64,000 bases of DNA from assembly GCF_014695775.1 (NCBI RefSeq), contig NZ_JACJOX010000057.1, positions 52,879 through 116,878 on the forward strand. Reading direction: 5' to 3'. How positions within the stretch are numbered: the first letter of the stretch is position 1; the number at the start of each line of letters is the position of its first letter. This DNA is from Leptolyngbya sp. FACHB-60 (GTDB taxonomy: Bacteria; Cyanobacteriota; Cyanobacteriia; Phormidesmidales; Phormidesmidaceae). The notes under the pieces were generated by a model. That model was not told the DNA's origin and did no database searches. It saw only the letters and a program-made list of their open reading frames with translations. Below are positions 34,753 to 43,633 of this stretch, in pieces. The position numbers were made by a program, and so were the translations under genes.

Positions 34753-35835
34753 ATGGTCAATTCACTGAGTCAACCCCTCGACCGGGCGGCCAATTCTGAA
34801 ATTCGTCACTATTACCAGTCGCATCGGCTGTTTCGCGATCGCTACCGCGTGCTCAAAAAGCTGGGTCAGGGCGGCTTTGGTGTCACCTACCTAGCCCAAA
34901 ATGCCACCCTGCCGGGGGAACCCTACTGCGTGATTAAGCAGCTCTGCCCCAAGGCGGGCAGCGAGCTGTCGCTAGAGCGCGCCAAGGTGCGGTTTCGTCG
35001 CGAGGCTCGAGCCTTGGCCAGTTTGGGCAGTCATTCGCAGATTCCGCAGCTGCTTGACTACTTCACTACCGGGGGCGAATTTTACCTGGTGCAGGAGTAT
35101 GTACATGGTGAAACCCTGGCCCAGGAGGTGCGTCGCGCCGGACGGCTGACCGAGGCCCAGGTCAAATATTTTCTGCGCGAAATTATTCCGGTGGTGCGGT
35201 TCATTCACCGCAATCGCATGATTCACCGTGACATCAAGCCCCCCAATATTATTCGCAGCGAGCGCGATCGCCGCCTGGTGCTGATTGACTTTGGGGCTGT
35301 GCGCGAGTTCCTCTCCGATGTGGATGACAACGGCTCGATGCAGGCTCCGGCCACCCAGTTTGTCGGCACCCCTGGCTTTGCCCCGCCCGAGCAACTGGCC
35401 CTGCGCCCCTGCTACGCCAGCGACGTCTACGCCCTGGGCATGACCTGTCTGTATCTGCTCACCGCCCGCACTCCCATCGAGTTTGACCAAGATCCCCACA
35501 GCGGGGTGATTCGCTGGCACCACACCGTTACCGTCGGCCCCCACATGACTATGGTGCTCGATCGCATGCTGCTGCCCGACTCCCAAGACCGCTACACCAC
35601 CATCGACGAGCTGGAGCGTGCCCTGGAGCTAGAGCCCCACCTCGACGTGCTGGCCGGCTGCATGAATACGCGTCAGCACCCACCTAGCGAGTTTGGCGCG
35701 CCCACTGATTTACCCAGCGATGCCTACCTGACCCCCATTCAGCGGGAGGCTCAGGCGATTCGTAAGTGGCGGACAAAGCGATCGCAGCCCCAAGGGCAGG
35801 GGCGTTCGGCAGGGCCGGTGTCGCGGCCCTACTAG
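34753..35835 (+). CDS. serine/threonine protein kinase
   Basis: Eukaryotic-type (Hanks) kinase of 360 aa. The Gly-rich loop is GQGGFG (38-43), the ATP Lys is Lys62 in VIKQ, the catalytic loop is HRDIKPPN (158-165), and the metal DFG is at 179-181, followed by VGTPGFAPPEQ. The C-terminal 70 residues are low-complexity and basic with no sensor domain or membrane helix, so it should be cytosolic. ATG 34753 is favoured over TTG 34732. Substrates are not indicated by the neighbours. Confidence 0.92.
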   Translation: MVNSLSQPLDRAANSEIRHYYQSHRLFRDRYRVLKKLGQGGFGVTYLAQNATLPGEPYCVIKQLCPKAGSELSLERAKVRFRREARALASLGSHSQIPQLLDYFTTGGEFYLVQEYVHGETLAQEVRRAGRLTEAQVKYFLREIIPVVRFIHRNRMIHRDIKPPNIIRSERDRRLVLIDFGAVREFLSDVDDNGSMQAPATQFVGTPGFAPPEQLALRPCYASDVYALGMTCLYLLTARTPIEFDQDPHSGVIRWHHTVTVGPHMTMVLDRMLLPDSQDRYTTIDELERALELEPHLDVLAGCMNTRQHPPSEFGAPTDLPSDAYLTPIQREAQAIRKWRTKRSQPQGQGRSAGPVSRPY

Positions 35836-35842
35836 GGCTAAC

Positions 35843-36784
35843 TTAGGACGGCTGCAAGGCTGGGCTTGTGCCCCTCAGCCAGGCCTCTATGCGGGCGTTG
35901 AAGTCGGCGTCGGTTTCGTCGTAGAGGCAGTGGCCAGCATCGGGCACCACCTCTAGGGAAAGCTGCTGGCTCAGGGTCGTTAACCCTGCGGCCAGCCCCA
36001 CGGGAACCACGCGGTCTTGGTCGCCCCAAAGCAGCAGTGTGGGTACCGCCAGTGTGGCCAGCATATCTTTAACCGAGGGGCTAAAACTGGGATCGGTGCG
36101 CGATCGCACTAGATAGCACAGCGTTCGGGCCGCACCGCGATCGCAGGGGGGCAGCGCAAACGAATTTACTAAGTCATCGTCTACCCGTTCCGCCACCGTG
36201 TAGATGCCTACCAGCGCTCGCCGCAAAATGCTGGGGCGACGCACCAGGGCAAAGAGCGATCGCATCAGCAGCGGGTTGGCCACCAGACTTTCGATCCGCA
36301 GCGCCAGGGCCGCCACCCAGCCCGCCACCAGGTCTTCGCGGTTGGCTTCCAGCGGCAGCGTAATTAGCGCCAGCTGCTTGACCCAATCGGGATGGTTGTG
36401 AGTGGCCAGCAACGCCACCAGCGCCCCAAGGGAATGGCCGACCAGCGCCACTGGCTGACCAATCACCTGACAAATGAAATCTGCCACCTGTGCCGCCCAC
36501 AACTCTGCGCCGTAGAGCGTTGCCGCCTTCTCAGAATCGCCAAAACCCAGCAGGTCAATGGCATAGACCGGAGCCGCCCGACTCAGGGCCGGCAGGTTGT
36601 GCCGCCACTGGTTGAGGTTGGCCCCAAACCCGTGAATCAGTAGCACTGGCGGCACCGCTGCATCCCCCGGCCCGGGGTGAAACCAGTAGCGAATGCGCCA
36701 GCCCCGCCAGTGCCAAAAGCGCTGGTAGCCCGCCTGGCTGAGGCCAGAAGACAGGCTGCTGAGTAACGTCGGAGGTTGAGGCAC
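35843..36784 (-). CDS. alpha/beta hydrolase
   Basis: About 313 aa. LLIHGFGANLNQW (oxyanion HGFG) near residue 50, the nucleophile elbow ALVGHSLGA with Ser near 118, and later LWGDQDRVVP (Asp) and PDAGHCLYDE (His) give a complete triad. The group contains cyanobacterial lipases/esterases and C-C hydrolases. The start is uncertain: I use GTG 36784. The frame continues to ATG 36850, but residues there are read from a dispersed repeat at 36808, which is unlikely to be protein-coding. It converges on the kinase gene, with stops only 7 bases apart. Confidence 0.82.
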   Translation of the reverse strand: MPQPPTLLSSLSSGLSQAGYQRFWHWRGWRIRYWFHPGPGDAAVPPVLLIHGFGANLNQWRHNLPALSRAAPVYAIDLLGFGDSEKAATLYGAELWAAQVADFICQVIGQPVALVGHSLGALVALLATHNHPDWVKQLALITLPLEANREDLVAGWVAALALRIESLVANPLLMRSLFALVRRPSILRRALVGIYTVAERVDDDLVNSFALPPCDRGAARTLCYLVRSRTDPSFSPSVKDMLATLAVPTLLLWGDQDRVVPVGLAAGLTTLSQQLSLEVVPDAGHCLYDETDADFNARIEAWLRGTSPALQPS

Positions 36785-36807
36785 AGCAAAAAGCCGAGTA
36801 GGAATGA

Positions 36808-36826
36808 TGGGTAGTGCCCACCCTAC
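36808..36826. repeat. GTAGGGTGGGCAC repeat, upstream of the hydrolase gene
   Basis: On the minus strand it reads GTAGGGTGGGCACTACCC, the same family as 16702-16724 and 63796-63816. It lies at the 5' edge of the hydrolase frame and confuses its start. Confidence 0.7.
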
Positions 36827-36963
36827 AATGTTAGCGCTCCTACCATCCACCCCTCACTCCCCTATCTCCCCCACTTCCCCATCTCCCCCACTCTCTATGC
36901 AGCCGCCCCGCTTTAGGTCATGCTAGATCCCGAAAACGCAGTGATTTACAAGGAAGTAAAGCC

Positions 36964-37671
36964 ATGACCGAGATGGATCCTGTCAAATTGATGAAGCAGG
37001 AAGTGGGTCGCCAGGCGGCGGCGCGGGTGCAGTCAAACACCGTGGTGGGCCTGGGCACCGGGTCGACCACCGCCTATGCCATTCAGTTCATTGGCGAACG
37101 GTTGGCCAGTGGCGAAATTAGTAACATCAAGGGTGTGCCCACTTCCTTTCAGGCATCGGTGCTGGCTAAGCAGTACGGCATTCCCCTCACAACGCTGGAT
37201 GAAGGCGACGAGATTGCTTTGGCTATTGATGGGGCCGATGAAGTTGATCCTCAAATGAATCTGGTGAAGGGTGGCGGTGCTGCCCACACCCGCGAGAAGA
37301 TTGTCGATTCCCTCGCTAAAGAATTCATTGTTGTTGTGGACAGCTCCAAGCTAGTTGACAAGCTTGGCACCACCTTTGCTCTGCCGGTGGAAGTTATGCC
37401 TTTGGCCGTCACCCCTGTCACCAAGGCGCTGGAAGCTCTGGGCGGCAAGCCCGACCTGCGTATGGGCATCAAAAAAGACGGCCCCGTCATCACCGACCAA
37501 GGCAACATGATTTTGGATGTAAAATTTGATGCGATCGACGACCCTGCTGGGCTAGAAAAAACCATTAACAACATCCCTGGCGTGCTCGACAATGGCCTGT
37601 TTGTGGGCGTGGCCACCGAAGTGCTAGTGGGCGAAGTCAAAGACGGCCAGGCTAGCGTTCGCAAGCTGTAG
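36964..37671 (+). CDS. rpiA: ribose-5-phosphate isomerase A
   Basis: Interconverts ribose-5-phosphate and ribulose-5-phosphate in the Calvin and pentose phosphate cycles. 235 aa, full length. Substrate-binding VVGLGTGSTT near 27, DEGDEIALAIDGADEVD near 79 with catalytic Asp residues, and KGGGAAHTREK near 100 are all present. GGAAG-like AAGGAAG just upstream of ATG 36964 is a good ribosome site. A near-perfect palindrome at 37714-37745 follows and may end the transcript. Confidence 0.95.
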   Translation: MTEMDPVKLMKQEVGRQAAARVQSNTVVGLGTGSTTAYAIQFIGERLASGEISNIKGVPTSFQASVLAKQYGIPLTTLDEGDEIALAIDGADEVDPQMNLVKGGGAAHTREKIVDSLAKEFIVVVDSSKLVDKLGTTFALPVEVMPLAVTPVTKALEALGGKPDLRMGIKKDGPVITDQGNMILDVKFDAIDDPAGLEKTINNIPGVLDNGLFVGVATEVLVGEVKDGQASVRKL

Positions 37672-37713
37672 AGCGAGGCTAAGGTTGATTGACTGTAGGT
37701 TCAGAGAAAGGGT

Positions 37714-37745
37714 AGGGGATGGTGGGCGATCGCCCACTATCCCCT
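37714..37745 (+). terminator. HIP1-centred palindrome after rpiA, terminator-like
   Basis: AGGGGATGGTGGGCGA (37714-37729) pairs with TCGCCCACTATCCCCT (37730-37745): 15 Watson-Crick pairs and one G-T, with a GCGATCGC octamer at the centre. Only a short T-rich run follows, so terminator function is likely but unproven. Confidence 0.55.
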
Positions 37746-37794
37746 TCTATGTGAAAAGACGATCAAATTCGAAAGATCGATGCCAAGGTTCACA

Positions 37795-37899
37795 ATGTTT
37801 GAGCAGCAGTGCCCCAATATCCATCGCTTTGTTGAGGAAATCGGATGGATTGAGGTGGGCCAACATGAAATGATTTCTGCTAGTGTCAGTCCTCAATAG
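37795..37899 (+). CDS. 34-residue ORF, possibly a fragment
   Basis: MFEQQCPNIHRFVEEIGWIE and so on, with AAGG eight bases upstream of ATG 37795. The beginning resembles small cyanobacterial hypothetical proteins with an RFVE.IGWIEIG pattern, which continue for another 30-40 residues; here a TAG stops the frame after SVSPQ. It may be a truncated remnant or a real micro-protein. The remaining 37900-38173 contains no gene that I can see. Confidence 0.35.
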   Translation: MFEQQCPNIHRFVEEIGWIEVGQHEMISASVSPQ

Positions 37900-38173
37900 C
37901 TTGCTGGGTTTCTTCGCCTTGTTACAGAAAATGGAGTGGCAGCGCTTAGTTTTTCAGTCCCTCTTGCCAGTGGCGTTTGACCAAATTTTGGGGAGCTAAG
38001 GCTGCGCACACAGCCTTAGCATTGCAATTTGTCTCGTCTGCTAACGGACGCAAGTAGATATTGCTATGGCCTCTCAATTACGCTAGCTGACAGCGTAGTT
38101 GAGTTGGAGCAACGCTTTGACGCGCTGCAGGGTGTGACGTTTAGCAATACTTACTCCTGACCGTTGAGAACCC

Positions 38174-39091
38174 CTACTTTTTAGGAGTGGAGTAGAGTTT
38201 GGGATTGGGAAGCGGAGCTTCGCCCTCAGGACCCAGGGGTTCTGGATTTTCCAGGTATTCAAACTCGCCTTTGCCATCAGGGCTGGGGCCTTTTGCCCAA
38301 CGACCCTGATTACTGTCGGTGCCTTCTGACAAATTCCAGAACTGGTAAGAGGCATCCTGTTTCTCCTGCGATTGGGGGAATCGGCTGGGCACCGGCATTT
38401 CTTCTAACCCATCGGCCTTGAGTTCTTCGATCGCCGCCAACCACTGATTTTGGTGCATGGTATCGCGGGCAATCATGTAGCTCAGGGTGTCTTTTACGCC
38501 GGGGTCGGTAGACATTTCGTACAGACGGATGGCCTGTAAACGACCTTGGGCCTCGGCCTGCACGTTGGAGTAAAAGTCGGCCATCAGGTTGCCCGAAGCC
38601 ACAACGTAGTTACCGTTCCAGGGATAGCCCGTGCTATCGGCAGGCAGCGCACCACCACCAGTTACTACAGCGTGTTTAGGGTTCATGCTGGACATGATGA
38701 TGTCTTCAGTTTTCATGCCGCCCATCACCCCTTCCACAATGGGGTCTAGAGCGGATTTTTCTTGAACATCTGCAGGGGCTTTGTCAACCAAATGAGCAAT
38801 CATATTGGCCAACATCTCAACGTGGCCAATTTCCTCAGTGCCAATGTCGAGCATCATATCTTTGTATTTTGCAGGACCCCGGCAATTCCAGCCCTGAAGG
38901 AGGTACTGCATCATTACAGTCATCTCGCCGAAAGGCCCGCCAATCAGCTCTTGTAGCTGTTTTGCGTAAACCGGATCGGGCTTGTCAGGCTTAGTGAAAT
39001 ATTGCAGGCGCTTCTTGTGGTAAAACATGAATTTTTTCTGGTGAACAGCATTGGAAAGAGCATTAGAAATCTGCTCCTCTATTGCCTTCAT
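38174..39091 (-). CDS. manganese catalase
   Basis: Di-manganese catalase, 305 aa. Metal-site motifs: GGPFGEMTVMMQYL (Glu56), LDIGTEEIGHVEMLA (Glu87, His90), QAEAQGRLQAIRLYEMS and ARDTMHQNQW (later Glu and His). It removes hydrogen peroxide in the cytosol without haem. Conserved sequence begins at MFYHKKRLQYFTKPD (ATG 39028); the 21 residues before it (MKAIEEQIS...) start at ATG 39091 and read as a helix, so I keep the longer form with caution. It stands alone between rpiA and the aldo/keto reductase gene. Confidence 0.93.
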   Translation of the reverse strand: MKAIEEQISNALSNAVHQKKFMFYHKKRLQYFTKPDKPDPVYAKQLQELIGGPFGEMTVMMQYLLQGWNCRGPAKYKDMMLDIGTEEIGHVEMLANMIAHLVDKAPADVQEKSALDPIVEGVMGGMKTEDIIMSSMNPKHAVVTGGGALPADSTGYPWNGNYVVASGNLMADFYSNVQAEAQGRLQAIRLYEMSTDPGVKDTLSYMIARDTMHQNQWLAAIEELKADGLEEMPVPSRFPQSQEKQDASYQFWNLSEGTDSNQGRWAKGPSPDGKGEFEYLENPEPLGPEGEAPLPNPKLYSTPKK

Positions 39092-39376
39092 GGTTGCGAA
39101 ATGAAAACGGTTTCCTATCTCTCAAAGGGGTCATAGAAGCGTGCTTTTGATCAATCTTCTCCTATAGCTAGATAGGGGCTCCTGCTAAAGGTCTACCTAC
39201 CTCTCTGGCTTAGTTAGTAGAGCGCTTCAGTCGCCATGGGTGTCGTGGCGTTCAGCGGGCTGAGCAGTTTTACAATCTGCGATCATCTCACCACTGCCCT
39301 AGGCGCACCTTTACAACCAACAATCCCTTGACTACCGTGAGGGATAGCCCTTTGCTCTTTTGTGAATTGATCTCCT

Positions 39377-40558
39377 ATGCAGTACCGCCGCTTTGGTCGC
39401 ACTGAGCTTCAGATGCCCGTATTTTCTTGCGGTGGCATGCGGTATCAGCACTCGTGGAAAGACGTACCCTCAAAGGATATTCCTCGCCAGAATCAGGAGA
39501 ATCTAGAGGCCACGATTCGCCGGGCGTTAGATGTAGGCATTAACCATATCGAAACCGCGCGGGGCTACGGCACATCCGAAATTCAGCTGGGGCAGATTTT
39601 GCCGAGATTAGATCGAGAGAGCCTGATTGTGCAAACCAAGGTCTCTCCCACCGCCGACCCCGCTGAGTTTCGCCAGAACCTAACTCAATCACTGGCCAAC
39701 CTGAGGTTAGACACTGTTGACCTGCTCGGTCTCCACGGCATTAACACCGCCGAAATTTTAGACTGGACTCTGCGCCCGGGTGGCTGTATGGAGGTGGCAA
39801 GAGAGTTTCAGCGGCAGGGGCGGGTGCGATTCATTGGCTTTTCAACCCATGCACCGACGGCGGTGATTCAGCAGGCGATCGCCTCCGATGCCTTCGACTA
39901 CGTCAACCTGCACTGGTACTACGTCAATCAAGATAATTGGGCTGCGATCGACACCGCCCAGCGCCACGATGTGGGCGTCTTCATCATCAGCCCGTCCGAT
40001 AAAGGGGGGCATCTGTATAGCCCCCCCGCTAAGCTGGTAGACCTGTGCGACCCGCTCAGCCCCATGGTGTTTAACGACCTGTTCTGCCTCAGCCACCCCC
40101 AAGTGCATACCCTCAGCATTGGGGCGGCGCGGCCTACCGATTTTGATGAGCACCTCAAGACGTTGCCCCTGCTGGAAGACGCTGACCTGCACCTCAAACC
40201 TGTGCTCGATCGCCTGCACCACCATGCCCAGACCGTGCTGGGCGAAGACTGGCTCCGCACTTGGAAAATTGGCCTGCCCAGCCCCAATGAAACCCCTGGC
40301 AACATCAACATCCCCGCCATTTTGCGGCTGCGCAACCTGCTGCTCGCCTTCGATATGGAAGACTACGCCAAGGCCCGCTACAACATGCTGGGCAACGCGG
40401 GTCACTGGTTCCCCGGCGAGAAGGCCGAGAACTTGAGCCAGGTAGATCTATCCGAATGCCTGCGCCGCAGCCCCCACGCCGAGAAAATTCCGCATCTGCT
40501 GGCCGAGACCCACGCCGCGCTGGCCGGTCAAGCGATGGCTCGACTGTCGAATGCCTAA
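39377..40558 (+). CDS. aldo/keto reductase
   Basis: 393 aa, NAD(P)H-dependent TIM barrel. It starts MQYRRFGRTELQMPVFSCGG. The AKR tetrad is Tyr64 (ARGYGTSE), Lys88 (VQTKV) and His120 (LGLHG), but the usual Asp is Glu59 (HIETARGYG), a feature of the COG1453-like subgroup. A long C-terminal extension (about 270-393) has PNETPGNINIPAILRLRN, where family relatives have Cys-rich Fe-S motifs; no such Cys cluster is visible. Substrate unknown. Confidence 0.88.
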   Translation: MQYRRFGRTELQMPVFSCGGMRYQHSWKDVPSKDIPRQNQENLEATIRRALDVGINHIETARGYGTSEIQLGQILPRLDRESLIVQTKVSPTADPAEFRQNLTQSLANLRLDTVDLLGLHGINTAEILDWTLRPGGCMEVAREFQRQGRVRFIGFSTHAPTAVIQQAIASDAFDYVNLHWYYVNQDNWAAIDTAQRHDVGVFIISPSDKGGHLYSPPAKLVDLCDPLSPMVFNDLFCLSHPQVHTLSIGAARPTDFDEHLKTLPLLEDADLHLKPVLDRLHHHAQTVLGEDWLRTWKIGLPSPNETPGNINIPAILRLRNLLLAFDMEDYAKARYNMLGNAGHWFPGEKAENLSQVDLSECLRRSPHAEKIPHLLAETHAALAGQAMARLSNA

Positions 40559-40776
40559 TGGTCTGTCCAAGTTGAATATGTAGGTTGAGTTCCGCAGATG
40601 CTCCACCCAATCTGTGAGAGTGCTACCTTTTCAACTTGACGAAGCCCCTGCTCTTTAGTCGATCCCAGGGCTTCATCATATATTGTTGGAGAATCCTCTC
40701 AAATTCAGAACTTTTGTGAGAAGAGATTTTAAGACTTTGTTACGATAAACACAAACGCACAGGAGAACCATTCCCC

Positions 40777-41484
40777 ATGCCTCACACCTCTTCTCACAAG
40801 TCCGTCGTTATCTCTCCCTCCATTCTCTCGGCCGATTTTAGCCGTCTTGGTGAAGAGATCAAGGCCGCTGACGAAGCCGGTGCCGACTGGATTCATGTGG
40901 ACGTGATGGATGGTCGCTTTGTGCCCAATATCACCATTGGCCCCCTGATCGTCGAGGCGATTCGCCCCGTCACCCAAAAGCCCCTCGACGTGCACCTGAT
41001 GATCGTTGAGCCGGAAAAATATGTCGCCGATTTTGCTAAGGCTGGGGCTGACATTATCACTGTTCATTGCGAGCACAACGCCTCACCCCACCTGCACCGC
41101 ACCCTGGGCCAGATCAAAGAGCTGGGCAAAGAGGCGGGCGTGGTGCTCAACCCCGGCACCCCGCTGTCGCTGATCGAGAACGTGCTCGACCTCTGCGATC
41201 TGGTGCTGATTATGAGTGTTAACCCCGGCTTCGGCGGCCAGAGCTTCATCCCCACCATGGTCGACAAGATTCGCGCCTTGCGCGCCATGTGCGACGAGCG
41301 CGGTCTAGATCCCTGGATTGAAGTGGATGGTGGTCTAAAGGCCAACAACACCTGGCAGGTGCTAGAAGCTGGAGCCAACGCGATCGTGGCTGGTTCAGCG
41401 GTGTTCAATGCGCCCGACTATGCGGCGGCGATCGAAGGCATTCGCCACAGCAAGCGCCCCGCCCCCGAACTAGCTGCCGTCTAG
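40777..41484 (+). CDS. rpe: ribulose-phosphate 3-epimerase
   Basis: Interconverts ribulose-5-phosphate and xylulose-5-phosphate in the Calvin and pentose phosphate cycles. 235 aa. SPSILSADFSRLGEE near the start, the metal-site HVDVMDGRFVPN near 42, HLMI, MSVNPGFGGQSFIP near 145 and EVDGGLKANN near 185 are all diagnostic. ATG 40777 follows AGGAGA at 40761-40766. Confidence 0.96.
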   Translation: MPHTSSHKSVVISPSILSADFSRLGEEIKAADEAGADWIHVDVMDGRFVPNITIGPLIVEAIRPVTQKPLDVHLMIVEPEKYVADFAKAGADIITVHCEHNASPHLHRTLGQIKELGKEAGVVLNPGTPLSLIENVLDLCDLVLIMSVNPGFGGQSFIPTMVDKIRALRAMCDERGLDPWIEVDGGLKANNTWQVLEAGANAIVAGSAVFNAPDYAAAIEGIRHSKRPAPELAAV

Positions 41485-41584
41485 TTAGAAAAATTGGGAG
41501 CCATTAGCAATGGCTTCTCTGTTGGAACCAATCTGAATCGGTTTGCAAGAGGGATGAGTTCGCTGAAACGCCGGACTCATCCCT

Positions 41585-43543
41585 TTAACTTTTCGTGGCG
41601 CGAGGAAACTGGTCTAGGTGGTGGCCCAGGTCTTTTTGCACCTGGTGGTATAGCTCGTCGCTCTTGCCCTTGAGGCTAACTACGCCATAGACCTGCACCG
41701 CTTCGTGCTCACGCCCGGCCAAAAAGTGCGTGCCCTGGTCGACGGCGATGATGTGCTCCTTCACCAGGTCATAGCAAGGCTGAGTAATCAAGATATCGGT
41801 GCCAACCATTTTGGTCAGTCCCTCGATGCGGCTGGCCACGTTCACAGTGTCGCCAATGGCGGTGTATTCTAGCCGCAGCACCGACCCCACATTGCCCACC
41901 ACCAGCTCGCCATAGCTGATGCCGATGCCATTGTAGAGCGGCGGCAGCCCTTTCTCTTTGAGAGAGATGCGCAAGGTGGCGAGCGCCTTTCGCATGGCCA
42001 GAGCGGCGGAGACGGCCCCTAGGGCATCCTGCTCTGGCCCTAGGGATTTGGGTGCGCCAAACTCGGCCATCACTGCGTCGCCAATGAATTTGTCGATGGT
42101 GCCCCGGTGCTCCAAAATGGCGTCCACCATCACATCTAGGTAGGAATTGAGCAGGCTGACGGTTTCGATCGCCCCTAGCTGATACGAAATGCGGCTAAAC
42201 CCGCGAATATCCGAAAATAGCACCGCCGCCTGAAATTTTTGCCCCACAGTGAGACTGGTGAAGTCTTCGGGCTGGTTGAGAATTTCTTGGGCTACCGATG
42301 GGGCCACGTAGCGCTCTAGGGTGCGGCGCAGGCGCTGTTCTTCGAGCCGGTTGCTGACGGCCCCGGTGGCTATGTAGGTGACACCGCCCATGCCTAAACA
42401 GGCGACGGGGATGGCGACAGGCATGAGGCGATCGCCATGCACCATCAGCAGGTACGCGATCGCTCCCCAGGCGACGATCGCGCCCAAAAAGCCCACCAGC
42501 CTGGGCACGGGCTGAGTGAAGCGGTAGCCGAGGCCCAAGCCGATGGCCCCAATGGCGATCGCCGTCAGCAAGCCCTGGGCTAGGGGGTTGGCGATCGCGA
42601 CGTTAACCACCCGATCTTCCATCAGCACGGCTAGGGCGTGGGCATGGATTTCGACCCCTGGCATGGCGTCGTCGATGGGGGTGCGCTTGCGGTCTTGAAA
42701 CGACGTGGCCATGGGGCCAATCAGCACGATTTTGCCTTCAAACTGATTGGCGATTAGGGGCCAGTTGATGGGGTCAAGCAGTTGCACAAACGACACCACC
42801 GGGAAGCTGCCCGCCGGGCCGTAAAAGAAGAGTTGTTGGCTCTGGCGCTCTGGGCTGGGGTAGTTAGCTGCTGCCAGGGTGGCCCCTGCCAGAGACGGTA
42901 AATTATCTGAGAATTGGTGGGTCTGCCGCAGGGTTTCAATGCCGCGATCGGGAAAGGCGCGATGCTTGCCGTCGGCATCGACCTCTAGGTTAATGAGGCC
43001 CACCTGGGTCTGGCTGCTATAGACGGGCTGTAACAGGTTGGTAAATAGACCAAAGTCGCTGCTTGACACGTCGTAGGCGGCGGCTAAAGCCACGCGATTG
43101 CCCCACCGAGCGAGGGTTGCTTCTAAAGCCGCATCATCGTCGGGACCGTAGCCGCTGGGGTCAACCAGCAGCACGTCAAGGGCCACCGCCTTGGCTCCAG
43201 CAGCCATCAGCTGCTCAATCGCTTGGGCATAGGCCTGGCGCTGCCAGGGCCAGATCGCTAGGGGCTCCAAAAACGGATAGCGATCTGGCTCGGCCTGGTA
43301 CAGGTCGCCCTGGGTCAGCGAGTATTCGTCAATGCCCACAATCACAATTTCCTCGGGTGGGGGCACCGGCCCCCGCAGCCGCAGCAAAAATGACTGAGCC
43401 TGGCCCTCAATTAGCACAATCCACGGGTGCTGGGAGGTCAGGGCGATCGCCCCAAACACCGCCCAGCTCACCATCAGCCCGTGCCCCAGCTGAAAGATAC
43501 GTCGATAGGATCTAACCACAGCAACCGCTCCCCAAGACGCCAA
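41585..43543 (-). CDS. CHASE2-domain adenylate/guanylate cyclase
   Basis: Up to 652 aa. A first membrane segment near 22-38 is followed by an extracytoplasmic CHASE2 sensor (about 45-310, including VALDVLLVDPSGYG and GKIVLIGPMA), three membrane helices (about 320-395) and a class III cyclase domain. The cyclase has VLFSDIRGFSRIS (first metal Asp), DKFIGDAVMAEFGAP (second), and NGIGISYGELVVGNVGS. It would make cAMP or cGMP in response to an external signal. The start is uncertain: TTG 43543, GTG 43519 or ATG 43474. Downstream of the FecR gene and co-directional. Confidence 0.9.
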   Translation of the reverse strand: MASWGAVAVVRSYRRIFQLGHGLMVSWAVFGAIALTSQHPWIVLIEGQAQSFLLRLRGPVPPPEEIVIVGIDEYSLTQGDLYQAEPDRYPFLEPLAIWPWQRQAYAQAIEQLMAAGAKAVALDVLLVDPSGYGPDDDAALEATLARWGNRVALAAAYDVSSSDFGLFTNLLQPVYSSQTQVGLINLEVDADGKHRAFPDRGIETLRQTHQFSDNLPSLAGATLAAANYPSPERQSQQLFFYGPAGSFPVVSFVQLLDPINWPLIANQFEGKIVLIGPMATSFQDRKRTPIDDAMPGVEIHAHALAVLMEDRVVNVAIANPLAQGLLTAIAIGAIGLGLGYRFTQPVPRLVGFLGAIVAWGAIAYLLMVHGDRLMPVAIPVACLGMGGVTYIATGAVSNRLEEQRLRRTLERYVAPSVAQEILNQPEDFTSLTVGQKFQAAVLFSDIRGFSRISYQLGAIETVSLLNSYLDVMVDAILEHRGTIDKFIGDAVMAEFGAPKSLGPEQDALGAVSAALAMRKALATLRISLKEKGLPPLYNGIGISYGELVVGNVGSVLRLEYTAIGDTVNVASRIEGLTKMVGTDILITQPCYDLVKEHIIAVDQGTHFLAGREHEAVQVYGVVSLKGKSDELYHQVQKDLGHHLDQFPRATKS

Positions 43544-43633
43544 CGCTGAACAAGTGGCTCTGGCACAGCTCAGAGCCTGGCAGCACCCCTATTCCCTACC
43601 ATCTGCAAGCCTCCCATGATGGAAGCTTAACCT

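Noticed and set aside
39205..39265. tRNA-like stretch (GGCTTAGTTAGTAGAGCG resembles a D-arm)
   Set aside because: The anticodon stem is poor and no T-arm with GTTCRA or acceptor stem can be formed, so it is chance or a worn remnant.
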